This document shows, piece by piece, positions 54,737-64,000 of a stretch of 64,000 nucleotides of DNA. The notes under the pieces are model-generated. The model had not been told where the DNA came from. It saw only the letters and a program-made list of their open reading frames with translations, and ran no database searches. Source of the stretch: [Clostridium] symbiosum (GTDB lineage Bacteria > Bacillota > Clostridia > Lachnospirales > Lachnospiraceae); the NCBI GenBank assembly GCA_021769625.1, contig JAETSN010000004.1, forward strand, positions 45,154 through 109,153. The letters run 5' to 3'. The first letter of the stretch is position 1. Each line of letters starts with the position of its first letter. The position numbers and the translations under genes were made by a program.

Positions 54737-55395
54737 TTATAGCCGCACCCCCAGACCGTCTCGATATACTGCTCCTTCGTGTGATCCGAAAGCTTTGACC
54801 GGATCTTCCTAACATGCTCCATAATGGTATCGCTGCTTCCCTCCCCGTCCAGTCCCCAGATCAGCTCATACATGCGCTCCCTGTCGAAGACCTGTCCGGC
54901 ATGCAGTGACAACAGTTCTATGATATCAAACTCCCGCCTGGAAAAGGCGATCTCCGTCCCGTGCACGGACACGCTCCGGGCGCTGTAGTCGACCGTCAGC
55001 TCTCCGAAAAATCGGACCGTACTGCTGTCCTTCCTCCGCATCTCCCGCCGAAGGTGCGCCCCCACCCGCGCCTTTAACTCCTCCGGGTCAAAGGGCTTTA
55101 CGATATAGTCGTCCGCCCCTGCCCCGAATCCTGCGATCCTGTCAGGGGACTCCACCCTCGCCGTCAAAAACAGGATCGGGCATGTCACATATTCCCTGAT
55201 CTTCCGGCAGACGTTTAGCCCGTCCATCTCCGGCATGTTGATATCTAAAAGGATCAGGTCCGGTGCCTTTGCCGCCTGCGCGAGCGCCTCCCTGCCGGAA
55301 TACGCGGTCAGCACCTCATAATCCGGCGAAAAATAGCTTTTCAGCACATCCACGATGCCGGGTTCGTCGTCTGCGATCAATAGTTTCTGTCTCAT
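54724..55395 (-). CDS. Two-component response regulator, OmpR/PhoB family
   Basis: 223 residues. Receiver domain with acidic pair DDE (LIADDEPGIVDVL), phosphorylation D in LILLDINMPEMDG, K in YIVKPFDPEELKARV, then a winged helix with FSRREFDIIELLSLHAG and VRKIRSKLSDHTKEQYIETV. Activates the kinase/ABC genes downstream, most likely for antimicrobial-peptide-type stress. GCAGAGGAG precedes the ATG. Confidence 0.95.
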   Translation of the reverse strand: MRQKLLIADDEPGIVDVLKSYFSPDYEVLTAYSGREALAQAAKAPDLILLDINMPEMDGLNVCRKIREYVTCPILFLTARVESPDRIAGFGAGADDYIVKPFDPEELKARVGAHLRREMRRKDSSTVRFFGELTVDYSARSVSVHGTEIAFSRREFDIIELLSLHAGQVFDRERMYELIWGLDGEGSSDTIMEHVRKIRSKLSDHTKEQYIETVWGCGYKWNG

Positions 55396-55534
55396 TTGTC
55401 TCCTCTGCGGTTATCTGCAATATTTTTGTCAACTCAAGTTCTGCACATAGATTATATCATGATAATTTACTATAAAATATCCTATCCGGACTGAACTTAC
55501 AGACTTTTACATTTCTTTCCAATTTTTAAAACAG

Positions 55535-55577
55535 AAAAAGTGCCGAAATCCAATAGCTTCAAAGGATTTTGACACTC
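55535..55577 (-). terminator. Terminator after tRNA-Thr
   Basis: On the minus strand AGTGTCAAAATCC pairs with GGATTTCGGCACT (two mismatches) and is followed by TTTTTCTG. It is eleven nt past the tRNA. Confidence 0.75.
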
Positions 55578-55588
55578 TTTTCTCCGAA

Positions 55589-55660
55589 GCTGGAAAAGGG
55601 ACTTGAACCCTCGACCTACTGATTACGAATCAGTTGCGCTACCGACTGCGCTATTCCAGC
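55589..55660 (-). tRNA. tRNA-Thr (anticodon CGT)
   Basis: 72 nt folding into a cloverleaf: acceptor GCTGGAA / TTCCAGC, D stem GCGC / GCGC, anticodon stem ACTGA / TCAGT with loop TTCGTAA (anticodon CGT at 55625-55627), T stem GAGGG / CCCTT with loop TTCAAGT. No 3' CCA encoded. Reads ACG codons. Confidence 0.95.
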
Positions 55661-55729
55661 ATTCCTGTATTCTTTCCGAACACAGATTTCATTATAATAG
55701 GTTTTTTCGGTTTTGGCAAGACATAATTT

Positions 55730-56179
55730 TTATTTTTGCTTTCCATACCCCCTGAAAAATTCATTCAGCGCATCCAGCACCTTCATCAGGACCGGCATAT
55801 CCTCCTCATCCAGCTTCTCCAGCACCGCCTCCGTCATCTGGCGGTGATACTCGGCGTGGTGCCTGAATGCCGCAATACCCTTTTCCGTCAGTTTCACCAG
55901 AACCACCCTCCGGTCCTCCTCGCTGCGGCTTCTGTCCACATACTGTTTTTTCACGAGATGATTGACTGCCGTGGTCAAAGATCCCATCGTGATATTCAGC
56001 TTTCTTGCTACAGAGGACATATTTCTTCCGCCTTCCAGCCCGATTGCTTCGATCACATGCATATCATTGTTTGTTATATCTCTAAATTCATCCGTGATGA
56101 TCGCCTTTGCCTCCAGCTCCCAGATCTCATTCACCAGCCGGACCAGTATATCATTGATTTTTTTATATGCATCTTCCAT
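55730..56179 (-). CDS. MarR family transcriptional regulator (FabT-like)
   Basis: 149 residues. Winged helix-turn-helix of the MarR type (MSSVARKLNITMGSLTTAVN, HLVKKQYVDRSRSEEDRRVV, VLVKLTEKGIAAF). It is the last gene of the fatty acid operon and, like FabT in related Firmicutes, probably represses it in response to acyl-ACP. Usually fabT is placed first; here it is last. AAGGATAAC upstream. Confidence 0.85.
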   Translation of the reverse strand: MEDAYKKINDILVRLVNEIWELEAKAIITDEFRDITNNDMHVIEAIGLEGGRNMSSVARKLNITMGSLTTAVNHLVKKQYVDRSRSEEDRRVVLVKLTEKGIAAFRHHAEYHRQMTEAVLEKLDEEDMPVLMKVLDALNEFFRGYGKQK

Positions 56180-56267
56180 TGTTCTTTGTTATCCTTTTCA
56201 TAAAACCCCTGATTTTCTGATGGTATGAGTATACAATAAAATACTGTTCCGGTCAAAAGATATTTTT

Positions 56268-57332
56268 CTATATCAGGGAATTTATCACTTCTTTCACCGT
56301 CTCCAGCTTCTCCGCCTTATAGGCGTAGGCCCCGCAGAATAAGAGCGCATGCTCCACATCCCCTTTTGCCGCATTGATCAGCGCGTCCGTGATGCAGTAG
56401 GGAATATTGGCCGGATCACAATTCCGCAGACAGCCGTGGCAGGGTGAATGGGGTATCTTCTCCCCGGCGTTTACCCGCTCCATAAAGGCGTTGCAGATCG
56501 CCCTCCCCGGCATGCCCACCGGACTTTTCACGATCATGATATCCTCCTTCCCGGCATGCAGATAGGCTTCCTTATAGCGGAGATCCGCATCACATTCCTC
56601 CGTGGTCACAAACCTGGTCGCCACCTGGACCGCGTCCGCCCCCAGCGTAAAGGCATGCTCCGCCTGTTCCCTGTTCCAGATCCCTCCTGCTATGGCGACG
56701 GGAATCTTTTTCTGATAGCGGGATTCATATTCTTTGACAACAGAGATCGTCTTCTTGATTTCCTCATCGTAATCGCAAGCGCCTCCCTCCAGATAATCCG
56801 CAAGCTGTTCTCCGGTAAATCCCAGATGTCCGCCCGCCTTCGGCCCCTCGATCACAAGCAGATCCGGCACCCTGCCATATTTTCTGTCCCAAAGTTTCAG
56901 GATCACGTTTGCGGAGCGGGCACTGGAGACGATAGGCGCAAGCCTGACCGCACTGCCCTCTGTCAGTCTGGGCAGCTCCGTCGGCAGCCCCGCCCCGGAA
57001 ATGATGAGATCCGCCCCTGCCTTAGCCGCCGCCTGCACATAATCCTCATAATGCCGCAGCGCCACCATGATATTAAAGCCGATCACACCCTTCGGCGCGA
57101 TCTTTCTGGCTTTCTCATACTCTTTTTTGATGGCGCGGATATTTGCCGCCACGGGATCTTTGTCGAAATCCGGTTCCCGATAGCCGATCTGGGCGGCGGA
57201 GATGATACCGACGCCGCCCTCCTTCGCCACCGCGCCCGCCAGATTTCCGAGGCTGATGCCGACGCCCATCCCGCCCTGTATGATCGGTTTTTCCACTGTC
57301 AGATCACCTATTTTCAACGGTTTTATATCCAT
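56268..57332 (-). CDS. fabK: FMN-dependent enoyl-ACP reductase FabK-like / nitronate monooxygenase family
   Basis: 354 residues. TIM barrel with FMN contacts (IIQGGMGVGISLGNLAG, ISGAGLPTELPR, IEGPKAGGHLGF, PVAIAGGIWNREQAEHAF). FabK takes the last reduction step of the elongation cycle with NAD(P)H. The location next to accDA supports FabK; sequence alone cannot exclude nitronate monooxygenase. The C-terminal part has CHGCLRNC cysteines that may bind metal. 179 nt from accDA. Confidence 0.8.
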   Translation of the reverse strand: MDIKPLKIGDLTVEKPIIQGGMGVGISLGNLAGAVAKEGGVGIISAAQIGYREPDFDKDPVAANIRAIKKEYEKARKIAPKGVIGFNIMVALRHYEDYVQAAAKAGADLIISGAGLPTELPRLTEGSAVRLAPIVSSARSANVILKLWDRKYGRVPDLLVIEGPKAGGHLGFTGEQLADYLEGGACDYDEEIKKTISVVKEYESRYQKKIPVAIAGGIWNREQAEHAFTLGADAVQVATRFVTTEECDADLRYKEAYLHAGKEDIMIVKSPVGMPGRAICNAFMERVNAGEKIPHSPCHGCLRNCDPANIPYCITDALINAAKGDVEHALLFCGAYAYKAEKLETVKEVINSLI

Positions 57333-57511
57333 ACTCTACCCCCTTTTCCGGAAACTATCCTTCATTTTGTAATGTTATTCAGCGGATGTTGACATCCTCC
57401 GGTCCGGCTATCTTTACTGCCACACATCCCAATCATTCAGGCGGCCTCGCCACGTATTTTACAGAATTGAAATTTTCTCTGCACTTCCCGACATGCCCCT
57501 GTGCATAACGC

Positions 57512-59287
57512 TTACATCTTCCGGAAACGCTGATACCTGTGCTCCCTCAGTTCCTCTTCAGAGAAACCGCCGTATTTCTCCATAAATTCCAGCATCGCCG
57601 CATCCATCTTATCCGTCACAACATCCAGAGTTTCCTTTGTCAGCTCCTCCGGCTCCTCAAACACCCGCTCCACGATCTGCTGCTTATACAGGTTTTCCGC
57701 CGTCATCCGCATCACCTTTGCCGCCTCTTTTGCCTTACTGCTATCCTTCCACAAAATACTGGAAAAACCCTCCGGGGACAAAATGGAATAGACCGCGTTT
57801 TCCAAAATCCAGACCTCGTCTGAAGTCGCCAGCGCCAGCGCGCCGCCGCTTCCGCCCTCGCCTACCACCACGGAGAGCACAGGCACACCCAGGGCCGACA
57901 TCTCATAGATATTCCTTGCGATGGCTTCCCCCTGCCCGCGCTCCTCCGCTTCGATGCCGCAAAAAGCCCCCGGTGTATCCACGAAACAGATCACCGGTCT
58001 CTTAAACTTCTCCGCCTGTTTCATCAGCCGCAGCGCCTTTCGGTAGCCCTCCGGTTTCGGCATACCGAAATTATGCAGAATATTCTCCCTTGTACTGCTG
58101 CCCTTTTCCTGCGCGATGACCGTCACCGGCATCCCGTGGAATCTGGCAACACCGCCCACAACGGCGGCATCATCTCCGAAGTACCTGTCCCCGTGGAATT
58201 CGATAAAATCCGTGAACAGCGCACGGATATAATCGCTGCCGGAGGGACGGTCGCTCTTTCTGGACTTCAGTACCCTGTCCCACGCCTCTATCCGTTTTTT
58301 CTTCTTTTCTTTTAAAATACTTTTCCCGGGCTGTCCCGACGCTTTTTCCGGCAAAGTCTCCGTCTCCGGTTTCTTTCGTCTGCCCGCCGGGGAACCCTGT
58401 CTCTTTTCCTCATCGGACACAGTCTCCGAAAGCGCCTGCGGCTTATGAAGTTTTATGATCCGGGACAAAGTTTCCCTCTGCGCCTTTCTTTCCACGATCC
58501 CGTCCAGAAAGCCGTGCTCCAGCAAAAATTCGGAGCGCTGGAAACCTTTCGGCAGTTTCTGCCGGATGGTCTGCTCGATCACCCGGGGACCCGCAAAGCC
58601 GATCAGGGCGCCCGGTTCCGCCAGAATGATATCCCCCAGCATGCCGAAACTCGCCGTCACCCCGCCCGTGGTGGGATCCGTCAGCACACTGATATACAAA
58701 AGCCCTGCCTCACTGTGGCGCTTTAACGCCGCGGAAGTCTTTGCCATCTGCATCAGGGAGACGATGCCCTCCTGCATTCTGGCGCCGCCGGAAGCCGCAA
58801 ACATGATAACGGGGAGGGCGCTTTCTGTCGCCCGCTCCACTGCCCGGGCGATCTTCTCTCCCACATTTTCTCCCATGCTCGCCATCAGAAATCGTCCGTC
58901 ACAGACGCCGATCACCACATCTTCCCCGCCTATCTTCGCCTTTCCGGTCACGACCGCTTCCTTTAACCCGGTCTTTTCCTGCTGGAGTTTCAGTTTTTCC
59001 AGATATCCTTTGTAGCGCATGGGATTCACGGGCCGCATCTCCTGGTCCCACTCCTCAAAACTGCCCTCGTCCGTGATCATTTTGATTCGTTCCATCGCCG
59101 GCATATGATAATAGCCGCCGCATTTCGGACAGATATAATATCCGTTCTCCGCCTCTTCTGTCAGAATGACTTTCTTGCACAGATTGCATTTCCGCAAAAG
59201 CCCCTCCGGCACTTCGGACTTCGCATCCCCGCTCTGTGCTGCTGCAGAAACAGCCTGATTTTTCTTAAACATATTATCCAGATTCAT
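57512..59287 (-). CDS. accDA: Fused acetyl-CoA carboxylase carboxyltransferase beta-alpha (AccD-AccA)
   Basis: 591 residues. Residues about 1-290 are AccD with the Cys4 zinc finger ([27 protein letters not shown]) and [20 protein letters not shown]; after a charged linker (about 290-350) follow AccA features ([57 protein letters not shown]). Transfers carboxyl from biotin to acetyl-CoA to make malonyl-CoA. Most bacteria encode these as two genes. ATG 59287 with GGGAG seven nt upstream; 59335 is an alternative. Confidence 0.95.
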   Translation of the reverse strand: MNLDNMFKKNQAVSAAAQSGDAKSEVPEGLLRKCNLCKKVILTEEAENGYYICPKCGGYYHMPAMERIKMITDEGSFEEWDQEMRPVNPMRYKGYLEKLKLQQEKTGLKEAVVTGKAKIGGEDVVIGVCDGRFLMASMGENVGEKIARAVERATESALPVIMFAASGGARMQEGIVSLMQMAKTSAALKRHSEAGLLYISVLTDPTTGGVTASFGMLGDIILAEPGALIGFAGPRVIEQTIRQKLPKGFQRSEFLLEHGFLDGIVERKAQRETLSRIIKLHKPQALSETVSDEEKRQGSPAGRRKKPETETLPEKASGQPGKSILKEKKKKRIEAWDRVLKSRKSDRPSGSDYIRALFTDFIEFHGDRYFGDDAAVVGGVARFHGMPVTVIAQEKGSSTRENILHNFGMPKPEGYRKALRLMKQAEKFKRPVICFVDTPGAFCGIEAEERGQGEAIARNIYEMSALGVPVLSVVVGEGGSGGALALATSDEVWILENAVYSILSPEGFSSILWKDSSKAKEAAKVMRMTAENLYKQQIVERVFEEPEELTKETLDVVTDKMDAAMLEFMEKYGGFSEEELREHRYQRFRKM

Positions 59288-59339
59288 ATTCCAACTCCCA
59301 CTCACCCGTTCTAATATACCCGCGTCCGCAGCCATTGAC

Positions 59340-60689
59340 TCACCAACACTGATCAGATATCCTCCGGATGAACTCCACGTCGAAATTCCCGTCCAGATAA
59401 TCCTGATTGTGCAGGATCTCATACTGATAGTCCACATTGGTGTCAACACCCTCGATGATCACCTCTCCCAGCGCACTCTGCATCTTCCGTATGGCTTCCT
59501 TCCTGCCCTTGCCCCAGACGATCAGCTTCGCGATCATGGAATCATACCATACCGGGATCGTATAGCCGCTGTAGACCGCCGTATCGATCCGGATGCCCTT
59601 TCCGCCGGGCAGATACAGATCCTGGATCGTCCCAGGCGATGGACAAAAACCCTTTTCCGGATTTTCGGCGTTGATCCTGCACTCGATGGCGTGCCCCTGT
59701 ATCCGGATATCCTTCTGGGTAAATTCCAGTTTTTCTCCCGCCGCGATCTTGATCTGGGCTTTCACGAGATCCACGCCCGTCACCCATTCCGTCACGGGAT
59801 GTTCCACCTGAATGCGGGTATTCATCTCCATAAAATAAAAATGGTTCTCCCGATCCAGCAGAAATTCAATGGTTCCGGCGTTCACATAGCCCGCCGCCTT
59901 CGCCGCCCGCACTGCCGCTTCACCCATCTTTTCCCTCAGCTTTTCCGTCAGCGCCATACTGGGCGCTTCCTCGATCAGCTTCTGATGGTTTCGCTGGATC
60001 GAGCAGTCGCGCTCCCCCAAATGCACCACATTTCCGTATTGGTCCGCCAGGATCTGGAACTCGATATGGCGGGGATTTTTGATCAGCCGCTCCAGATACA
60101 TCCGGCCGTCCCCGAAAGCGCCGAGCGCCTCTTTCTGCGCCGTCCGGAAAGCCTCCTCAAAATCCGCCGGATCATACACTTCCCGCATTCCTTTTCCGCC
60201 GCCGCCAAGCGCCGCCTTTATCATCATCGGATAACCGATCTTCTTTGCCGCTTTCAGAGCCTCCTGCCAGTCTTCCAGCGCTTCTTCGGTCCCCGGGACC
60301 ACCGGCACGCCCGCCGCAATCATGGTCTTTCTGGCTTCCTGCTTATTGCCCAGTTTTTCGATGACCTCCGCAGGAGGCCCGATAAATGTGATGCCGCACT
60401 GTCTGCACAGATCTGCAAACTTACTGTTTTCCGACAAAAACCCGAACCCCGGGTGTACCGCGTCCGCCCCGGAGACCACCGCCGCGCTGATGATGCGCTC
60501 CATGCTCAGATAACTTTCCGATGCGGGCGCCTCTCCGATGCAGATCGCCTCATCCGCCAGTTTTGCGTGAAGCGCTTCCCTGTCCGCCTCCGAATACACC
60601 GCCACCGTAGCGATGCCCATCTCCCTGCAGGCGCGGATAATGCGCACTGCGATCTCCCCTCTGTTCGCGATTAAAATTTTTTTGATCAC
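59340..60689 (-). CDS. accC: Acetyl-CoA carboxylase biotin carboxylase
   Basis: About 449 residues. [20 protein letters not shown] start, ATP-grasp glycine loop [27 protein letters not shown] and [17 protein letters not shown]. Carboxylates the biotin of AccB using ATP and bicarbonate. The family start is the GTG at 60689; the frame also has a GTG at 60701, and neither has ideal spacing from AAAAGGA. Confidence 0.96.
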   Translation of the reverse strand: MIKKILIANRGEIAVRIIRACREMGIATVAVYSEADREALHAKLADEAICIGEAPASESYLSMERIISAAVVSGADAVHPGFGFLSENSKFADLCRQCGITFIGPPAEVIEKLGNKQEARKTMIAAGVPVVPGTEEALEDWQEALKAAKKIGYPMMIKAALGGGGKGMREVYDPADFEEAFRTAQKEALGAFGDGRMYLERLIKNPRHIEFQILADQYGNVVHLGERDCSIQRNHQKLIEEAPSMALTEKLREKMGEAAVRAAKAAGYVNAGTIEFLLDRENHFYFMEMNTRIQVEHPVTEWVTGVDLVKAQIKIAAGEKLEFTQKDIRIQGHAIECRINAENPEKGFCPSPGTIQDLYLPGGKGIRIDTAVYSGYTIPVWYDSMIAKLIVWGKGRKEAIRKMQSALGEVIIEGVDTNVDYQYEILHNQDYLDGNFDVEFIRRISDQCW

Positions 60690-60708
60690 TTGAATGCTCA
60701 CATCCTTT

Positions 60709-61137
60709 TCAACCTATCATGAATGATAATTCCGCGCTGGCCACGGCTTTGCCGTCCACACTGGCTGTCGCTTCCCCGATCCCCAGCGGTCCCTTACGTT
60801 TGATGATCTTTGTCTCCAGACGAAGCTTATCGCCCGGCACCACCTTCCCGCGAAATCTGCAGTTTTTAATGCCGCCGAAATAGGCGGTTTTTCCTTTATT
60901 TTCCGGAAGGCTTAAAATGGCCACCGCGCCCGTCTGCGCCAGCGACTCCACTATGAGCACCCCGGGCATCACCGGCTCCGCCGGGAAATGTCCCGCAAAA
61001 AATTCCTCCCGGTAGGAAACACATTTATAGCCCACCGCATACTGCCCCGGCTCATAGTCCTCGATATAATCGAGCAGCAAAAAGGGATGCCTGTGGGGAA
61101 TGATCTCCTGTATCTGTTTAATGTCCAAATGATTCAT
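60709..61137 (-). CDS. fabZ: 3-hydroxyacyl-ACP dehydratase FabZ
   Basis: 142 residues. Active-site motif HRHPFLLLDYIEDYEPG, then GHFPAEPVMPGVLIVESLAQ. Hot-dog fold. Dehydrates hydroxyacyl-ACP. Located between accB and accC, eleven nt from accB. Confidence 0.97.
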   Translation of the reverse strand: MNHLDIKQIQEIIPHRHPFLLLDYIEDYEPGQYAVGYKCVSYREEFFAGHFPAEPVMPGVLIVESLAQTGAVAILSLPENKGKTAYFGGIKNCRFRGKVVPGDKLRLETKIIKRKGPLGIGEATASVDGKAVASAELSFMIG

Positions 61138-61148
61138 ATCTAATCCTC

Positions 61149-61565
61149 CTATAAGCTCTGTCCGATCCGAAACAGCGGCTGCCCGAACTCCACCGCCTGA
61201 CCATTTTTCACAAGCACTTCCGTCACGATCCCGTCATATTCGCTCTCGATCTCGTTCATCAGCTTCATCGCTTCCACGATCGCAAGCGTCTGTCCCTTTT
61301 TCACCGGATCGCCCACTTTCACAAAGGCTTCTGCCCCTTCCTCCGGCGCCTCATAGAAAATGCCGACCAGCGGACAGGCCACCACCTGACCGTTTGTCTC
61401 CTCAGGCAGCTGCTGCGTGGCTTCCGTCTCTACCTGCCCGGTGCCTGCCTGCACGTCCCCGGGCTTTTCCATGTGTATCCTGATGCCGGATTCTTCATAT
61501 TCAAATTTTGAGAGCCCGGAATGAGATACGGTTTCAATGAGTTTTATAAGATGATCCATTTCCAT
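61149..61565 (-). CDS. accB: Biotin carboxyl carrier protein AccB
   Basis: 138 residues. Helical N-terminus (LIKLIETVSHSGLSKFEYEE), a variable linker and the biotinyl domain with the target lysine in EAMKLMNEIE. GAGGAG precedes the ATG. Confidence 0.97.
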   Translation of the reverse strand: MEMDHLIKLIETVSHSGLSKFEYEESGIRIHMEKPGDVQAGTGQVETEATQQLPEETNGQVVACPLVGIFYEAPEEGAEAFVKVGDPVKKGQTLAIVEAMKLMNEIESEYDGIVTEVLVKNGQAVEFGQPLFRIGQSL

Positions 61566-61602
61566 AGATATTGCTCCTCATATCGTATATGTTTTTTCCC
61601 TT

Positions 61603-62841
61603 TTACTCTTCATATTTTTTCAGCACAAGGGAAGCATTATGACCGCCGAATCCGAGAGAATTGCTCATCACATAGCGGAGTTCCTTCTCCACCGGCGCTC
61701 CCAGCGTATAATTCAGATCGCACTCTTCCTCAGTCTCCACGGTTCCCACAGTCTGGTGGACAAAGTTATCCTGCAGGCTCTTGACGCAGACGATGAACTC
61801 CACCGCCCCTGCTGCGCCCAGCAGGTGTCCGATCATGGATTTCGTGGAATTGATCTGCACATCCTTCGCCGCTTCCCCGAATGCCAGTTTGACCGCCCTT
61901 GTCTCGAACAGATCGTTGTGATGGGTGCTGGTCCCGTGGGCGTTGATATAATCGATCCGGGAAGGTTCGATCTCCGCCTCCTGCATCGCCACTTCCATCG
62001 CCTTTGCCGCGCCGCTGCCGTCCTCCATAGGTGCCGTGATATGGTAGGCATCCCCGGTCGCGCCGTATCCCACCAGTTCCGCGTAAATATGCGCTCCCCG
62101 CTTTTTGGCATGTTCCAGTTCTTCGAGCACCACAACGCCGGCACCCTCTCCCAGAACAAAGCCGTCCCGCTCCTTATCGAAGGGAATGGAGGCCCGCAGG
62201 GGATCTGTGGACCTGGAAAGCGCCGTGAGGCTGGAAAATCCCGCCACACCGGTGGGACAGATACTGCTCTCCGTACCGCCCGCCAGCATGATATCCGCGT
62301 CGCCGTACTGGATAGCACGGAGCGCGTCACCGATGCAGTTGGTGCCTGTCGCGCAGGCCGTGACCACATTGGTGCACTTTCCCTTCAGCCCAAGCTGGAT
62401 GGAGACATTACCCGCCGCCATATTGGAGATCATCAGCGGCACCATCAGCGGGTTCACTCTGGCGGGTCCTTTGGTCAGTATCTTCTCATACTCCCGCTCT
62501 ATCTCCTGCAGGCTGCCGATCCCGGAACCGACGATCACACCGGCCCTGAACGCATCTTCCTGTTCCATATGGATGCCCGCATCCGCAAACGCTTCCTTTG
62601 CGGCCGCCACCGCATACTGCGAAAAGGGTTCCATGCGCCTTGCCGCCCTTGCGTCCATGTGTTCTTTCGCGTCAAACCCCTTTACCTCCGCCGCCAGTTT
62701 CACTTTATAGTCCGTCGTATCGAATTTTGTGATTTCCCCGATACCTACCGTACCTTTTTTCACGGATGCCCAGAAATCCTGCACGGAATTCCCGATCGGC
62801 GTCACCGCGCCGAGCCCCGTCACAACTACTCGTCTTTTCAT
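61603..62841 (-). CDS. fabF: Beta-ketoacyl-ACP synthase II FabF
   Basis: 412 residues. Active-site cysteine in VVTACATGTNCIGDALRAI, histidines in NAHGTSTHHND and KSMIGHLLGAAGAVE. Elongates acyl-ACP with malonyl-ACP. ATG 62841 follows GGAGGTAAGT; 62853 is a GTG with poor spacing. Confidence 0.97.
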   Translation of the reverse strand: MKRRVVVTGLGAVTPIGNSVQDFWASVKKGTVGIGEITKFDTTDYKVKLAAEVKGFDAKEHMDARAARRMEPFSQYAVAAAKEAFADAGIHMEQEDAFRAGVIVGSGIGSLQEIEREYEKILTKGPARVNPLMVPLMISNMAAGNVSIQLGLKGKCTNVVTACATGTNCIGDALRAIQYGDADIMLAGGTESSICPTGVAGFSSLTALSRSTDPLRASIPFDKERDGFVLGEGAGVVVLEELEHAKKRGAHIYAELVGYGATGDAYHITAPMEDGSGAAKAMEVAMQEAEIEPSRIDYINAHGTSTHHNDLFETRAVKLAFGEAAKDVQINSTKSMIGHLLGAAGAVEFIVCVKSLQDNFVHQTVGTVETEEECDLNYTLGAPVEKELRYVMSNSLGFGGHNASLVLKKYEE

Positions 62842-62854
62842 ACTTACCTCCACT

Positions 62855-63595
62855 TTACATGACCATCCCGCCGTCTACGTGCAGCACCTGCCCTGTGATG
62901 TATGACGCCTGATCGGATGCCAGAAACGCCGCCGCATATGCCACCTGTCTCGGTTCTCCCAATGTTCCCAGCGGAATCGTGGACGCGATCTGCGCCTTCA
63001 CTTCCTCTTTCAGCTGTTCTGTCATATCCGTGCTGATATAACCCGGCGCAATGGCGTTTACCGTGATGCCCCTGGATGCCAGTTCCTTTGCCGCAGACTT
63101 TGTCAGCCCGATCACGCCCGCTTTGGACGCCGCGTAGTTTGCCTGCCCCGCATTGCCGGATACGCCCACCACCGATGCCATGTTGATGATGCGGCCGCTT
63201 CTCTGCCTCACCATCTGCCGGGAGACAAACCGGATCATATGGAACGCCCCCTTCAGATTCACCCGCAGCACTTCGTCGAAAGCCTCCTCCGACATGCTCA
63301 TCAGCAGACCGTCCTTTGTGATGCCCGCGTTGTTTACCAGAATATCGATCCTGCCGAACTTCGCGGTGATCTCCTTTACAAAACGTTCGCACTCTTTAAA
63401 GTCAGCCACATTACATCTGTAGATATACGCCCTGCCGCCCGCCTCAATGATCTCTTTTTGTACTTCCTTCGCTTTTTCTTCCGAACCGTTATAATTGATG
63501 ACCACCTGTGCCCCGAGCCCCGCCATATAAATCGCGATGGCCCTCCCGATCCCTCTGGACGCACCGGTTATCACTGCTATTTTATCTGTCAACAT
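62855..63595 (-). CDS. fabG: 3-oxoacyl-ACP reductase FabG
   Basis: 246 residues. Rossmann TGASRGIGRAIA, NNAG, catalytic S and YAASKAG. Reduces ketoacyl-ACP with NADPH. First gene of the operon in the window; fabH, fabD and acpP, which are often upstream, are not present, and a repeat-bounded element starts 73 nt away. Confidence 0.97.
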   Translation of the reverse strand: MLTDKIAVITGASRGIGRAIAIYMAGLGAQVVINYNGSEEKAKEVQKEIIEAGGRAYIYRCNVADFKECERFVKEITAKFGRIDILVNNAGITKDGLLMSMSEEAFDEVLRVNLKGAFHMIRFVSRQMVRQRSGRIINMASVVGVSGNAGQANYAASKAGVIGLTKSAAKELASRGITVNAIAPGYISTDMTEQLKEEVKAQIASTIPLGTLGEPRQVAYAAAFLASDQASYITGQVLHVDGGMVM

Positions 63596-63668
63596 TTTAT
63601 CAAACCTCTGTCTCTTCCTTCTGGCTCAATTTACTTATACACTAAATGCTAAGTCCCAGGCTGAATCA

Positions 63669-63843
63669 ATGTCATGATGTTAGGGTCAAAAGATTATCAG
63701 TGAATAAATTGTATTGATTGTGTTTAAATTGTACTTTCACATGGATAAATCATCCGACAAAAGCATCGAATTTTGGCAAACAATTTTCGTACAATTAACA
63801 CAATTCATGCCTGCATATGGTTTTGACCCCAGCATCATGTCAT
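63669..63843. repeat. 23-bp imperfect inverted repeat flanking 129 nt upstream of fabG
   Basis: 63669-63691 (ATGTCATGATGT, then TAGGGTCAAAA) and 63821-63843 are complementary at 20 of 23 positions. The interior is A+T-rich without a gene. Typical of terminal repeats of a small element, or of a large operator. Confidence 0.6.
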
Positions 63844-63846
63844 TTA

Positions 63847-63900
63847 GTTAACACCTCAGTCAGCAGGCAAGAACATAAAATACTTAGGTGTTAGTCAGCA
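63847..63900 (+). mobile_element. Left end of a probable insertion sequence
   Basis: GTTAACACCTCAGTCAGC and the next 24 nt match the outer part of the MITE at 48383-48425. TAACACCT and AGGTGTTA form an 8-bp inverted repeat inside. A transposase-like start codon follows at 63981. Confidence 0.5.
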
Positions 63901-63980
63901 TGTGGGTCGTTATATCATTTGAGTCCATTTTAAGGGACTTAAAAAATGTTAAGCTATTCCCGATATAGGGAGGGAATAAC

Positions 63981-64000
63981 ATGACCACAAAAGAATTGCT
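63981..64000 (+). CDS. Partial CDS at window edge, possibly transposase
   Basis: ATG followed by codons for TTKEL; GGGAGGG lies six nt upstream. Only seven codons are inside the window. The transposase guess comes only from the IS-like end just upstream. Confidence 0.35.

Noticed and set aside
59409..60674. Open frame of 421 codons on the plus strand
   Set aside because: Antisense shadow of accC.
61639..62862. Open frame of 407 codons on the plus strand
   Set aside because: Antisense shadow of fabF, which has full family support.

Overview
The window looks like a chromosomal segment of a low-to-mid G+C Firmicute, most probably a member of the Lachnospiraceae (Clostridia). Reasons: the GGGtGRT/NifU-like gene pair, the Gx transporter and NusG-domain-II proteins, the U32-FtsW/PBP-ZapA-RuvAB gene order, the FabK/FabT-type fatty acid cluster with a fused AccD-AccA, strong GGAGG ribosome binding sites and frequent GTG/TTG starts. 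No name can be given to the species from sequence alone.

Layout. 1-2.8 kb: a partial AAA-ATPase-like protein, a DUF2164 protein and a Na+-dependent NSS transporter. 2.9-11.7 kb: cell wall, division and repair block on the minus strand (PBP transpeptidase, FtsW/RodA, U32 protein, ZapA, RuvB, RuvA, Gx transporter). 12-17.6 kb: ECF sigma/anti-sigma pair, NusG domain II protein, TPR-DUF4037 fusion, VanW protein. 17.9-21.9 kb: branched-chain amino acid operon ilvB-ilvN-ilvN-ilvC with two different small subunits and a scar of a second ilvB end. 22-26.7 kb: lipoprotein, XRE regulator, divergent J-domain-like membrane protein, a small unknown and a PARG-like protein. 26.8-34.3 kb: GGGtGRT and NifU-like pair, beta-helix protein, topB, asd, argH. 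34.5-40.4 kb: accessory, visibly more A+T-rich region with a decayed Rpn-type nuclease, a P-loop protein, a 33-bp repeat array and a three-gene operon ending in a lipoprotein with a C-terminal LHH nuclease toxin domain. 40.5-44 kb: methyltransferase, DUF1287, and a BlaI/BlaR1-type operon with a perfect inverted-repeat operator. 44.7-46.3 kb: a compact, overlapping, A+T-rich three-gene module (TOPRIM-like, DUF4869-like, small P-loop protein) that resembles an unknown defence or toxin module. 46.4-55.4 kb: zinc-ribbon protein, MBL hydrolase, a MITE, an SsuBC-like ABC transporter and a TCS plus MacB-like ABC exporter. 55.5-63.6 kb: tRNA-Thr and the fatty acid synthesis operon (fabG, fabF, accB, fabZ, accC, accDA, fabK, marR/fabT). 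63.6-64 kb: inverted repeats and the left end of a probable insertion sequence just upstream of fabG.

Most of the window is housekeeping. The parts that seem least described are the LHH-lipoprotein operon (36.1-40.4 kb), whose middle gene is split at a nine-T run; the TOPRIM-like/DUF4869/P-loop module (44.7-46.3 kb); the GGGtGRT/NifU pair; a 200-nt out-of-frame overlap between the FtsW and PBP genes; and several families of structured intergenic repeats.
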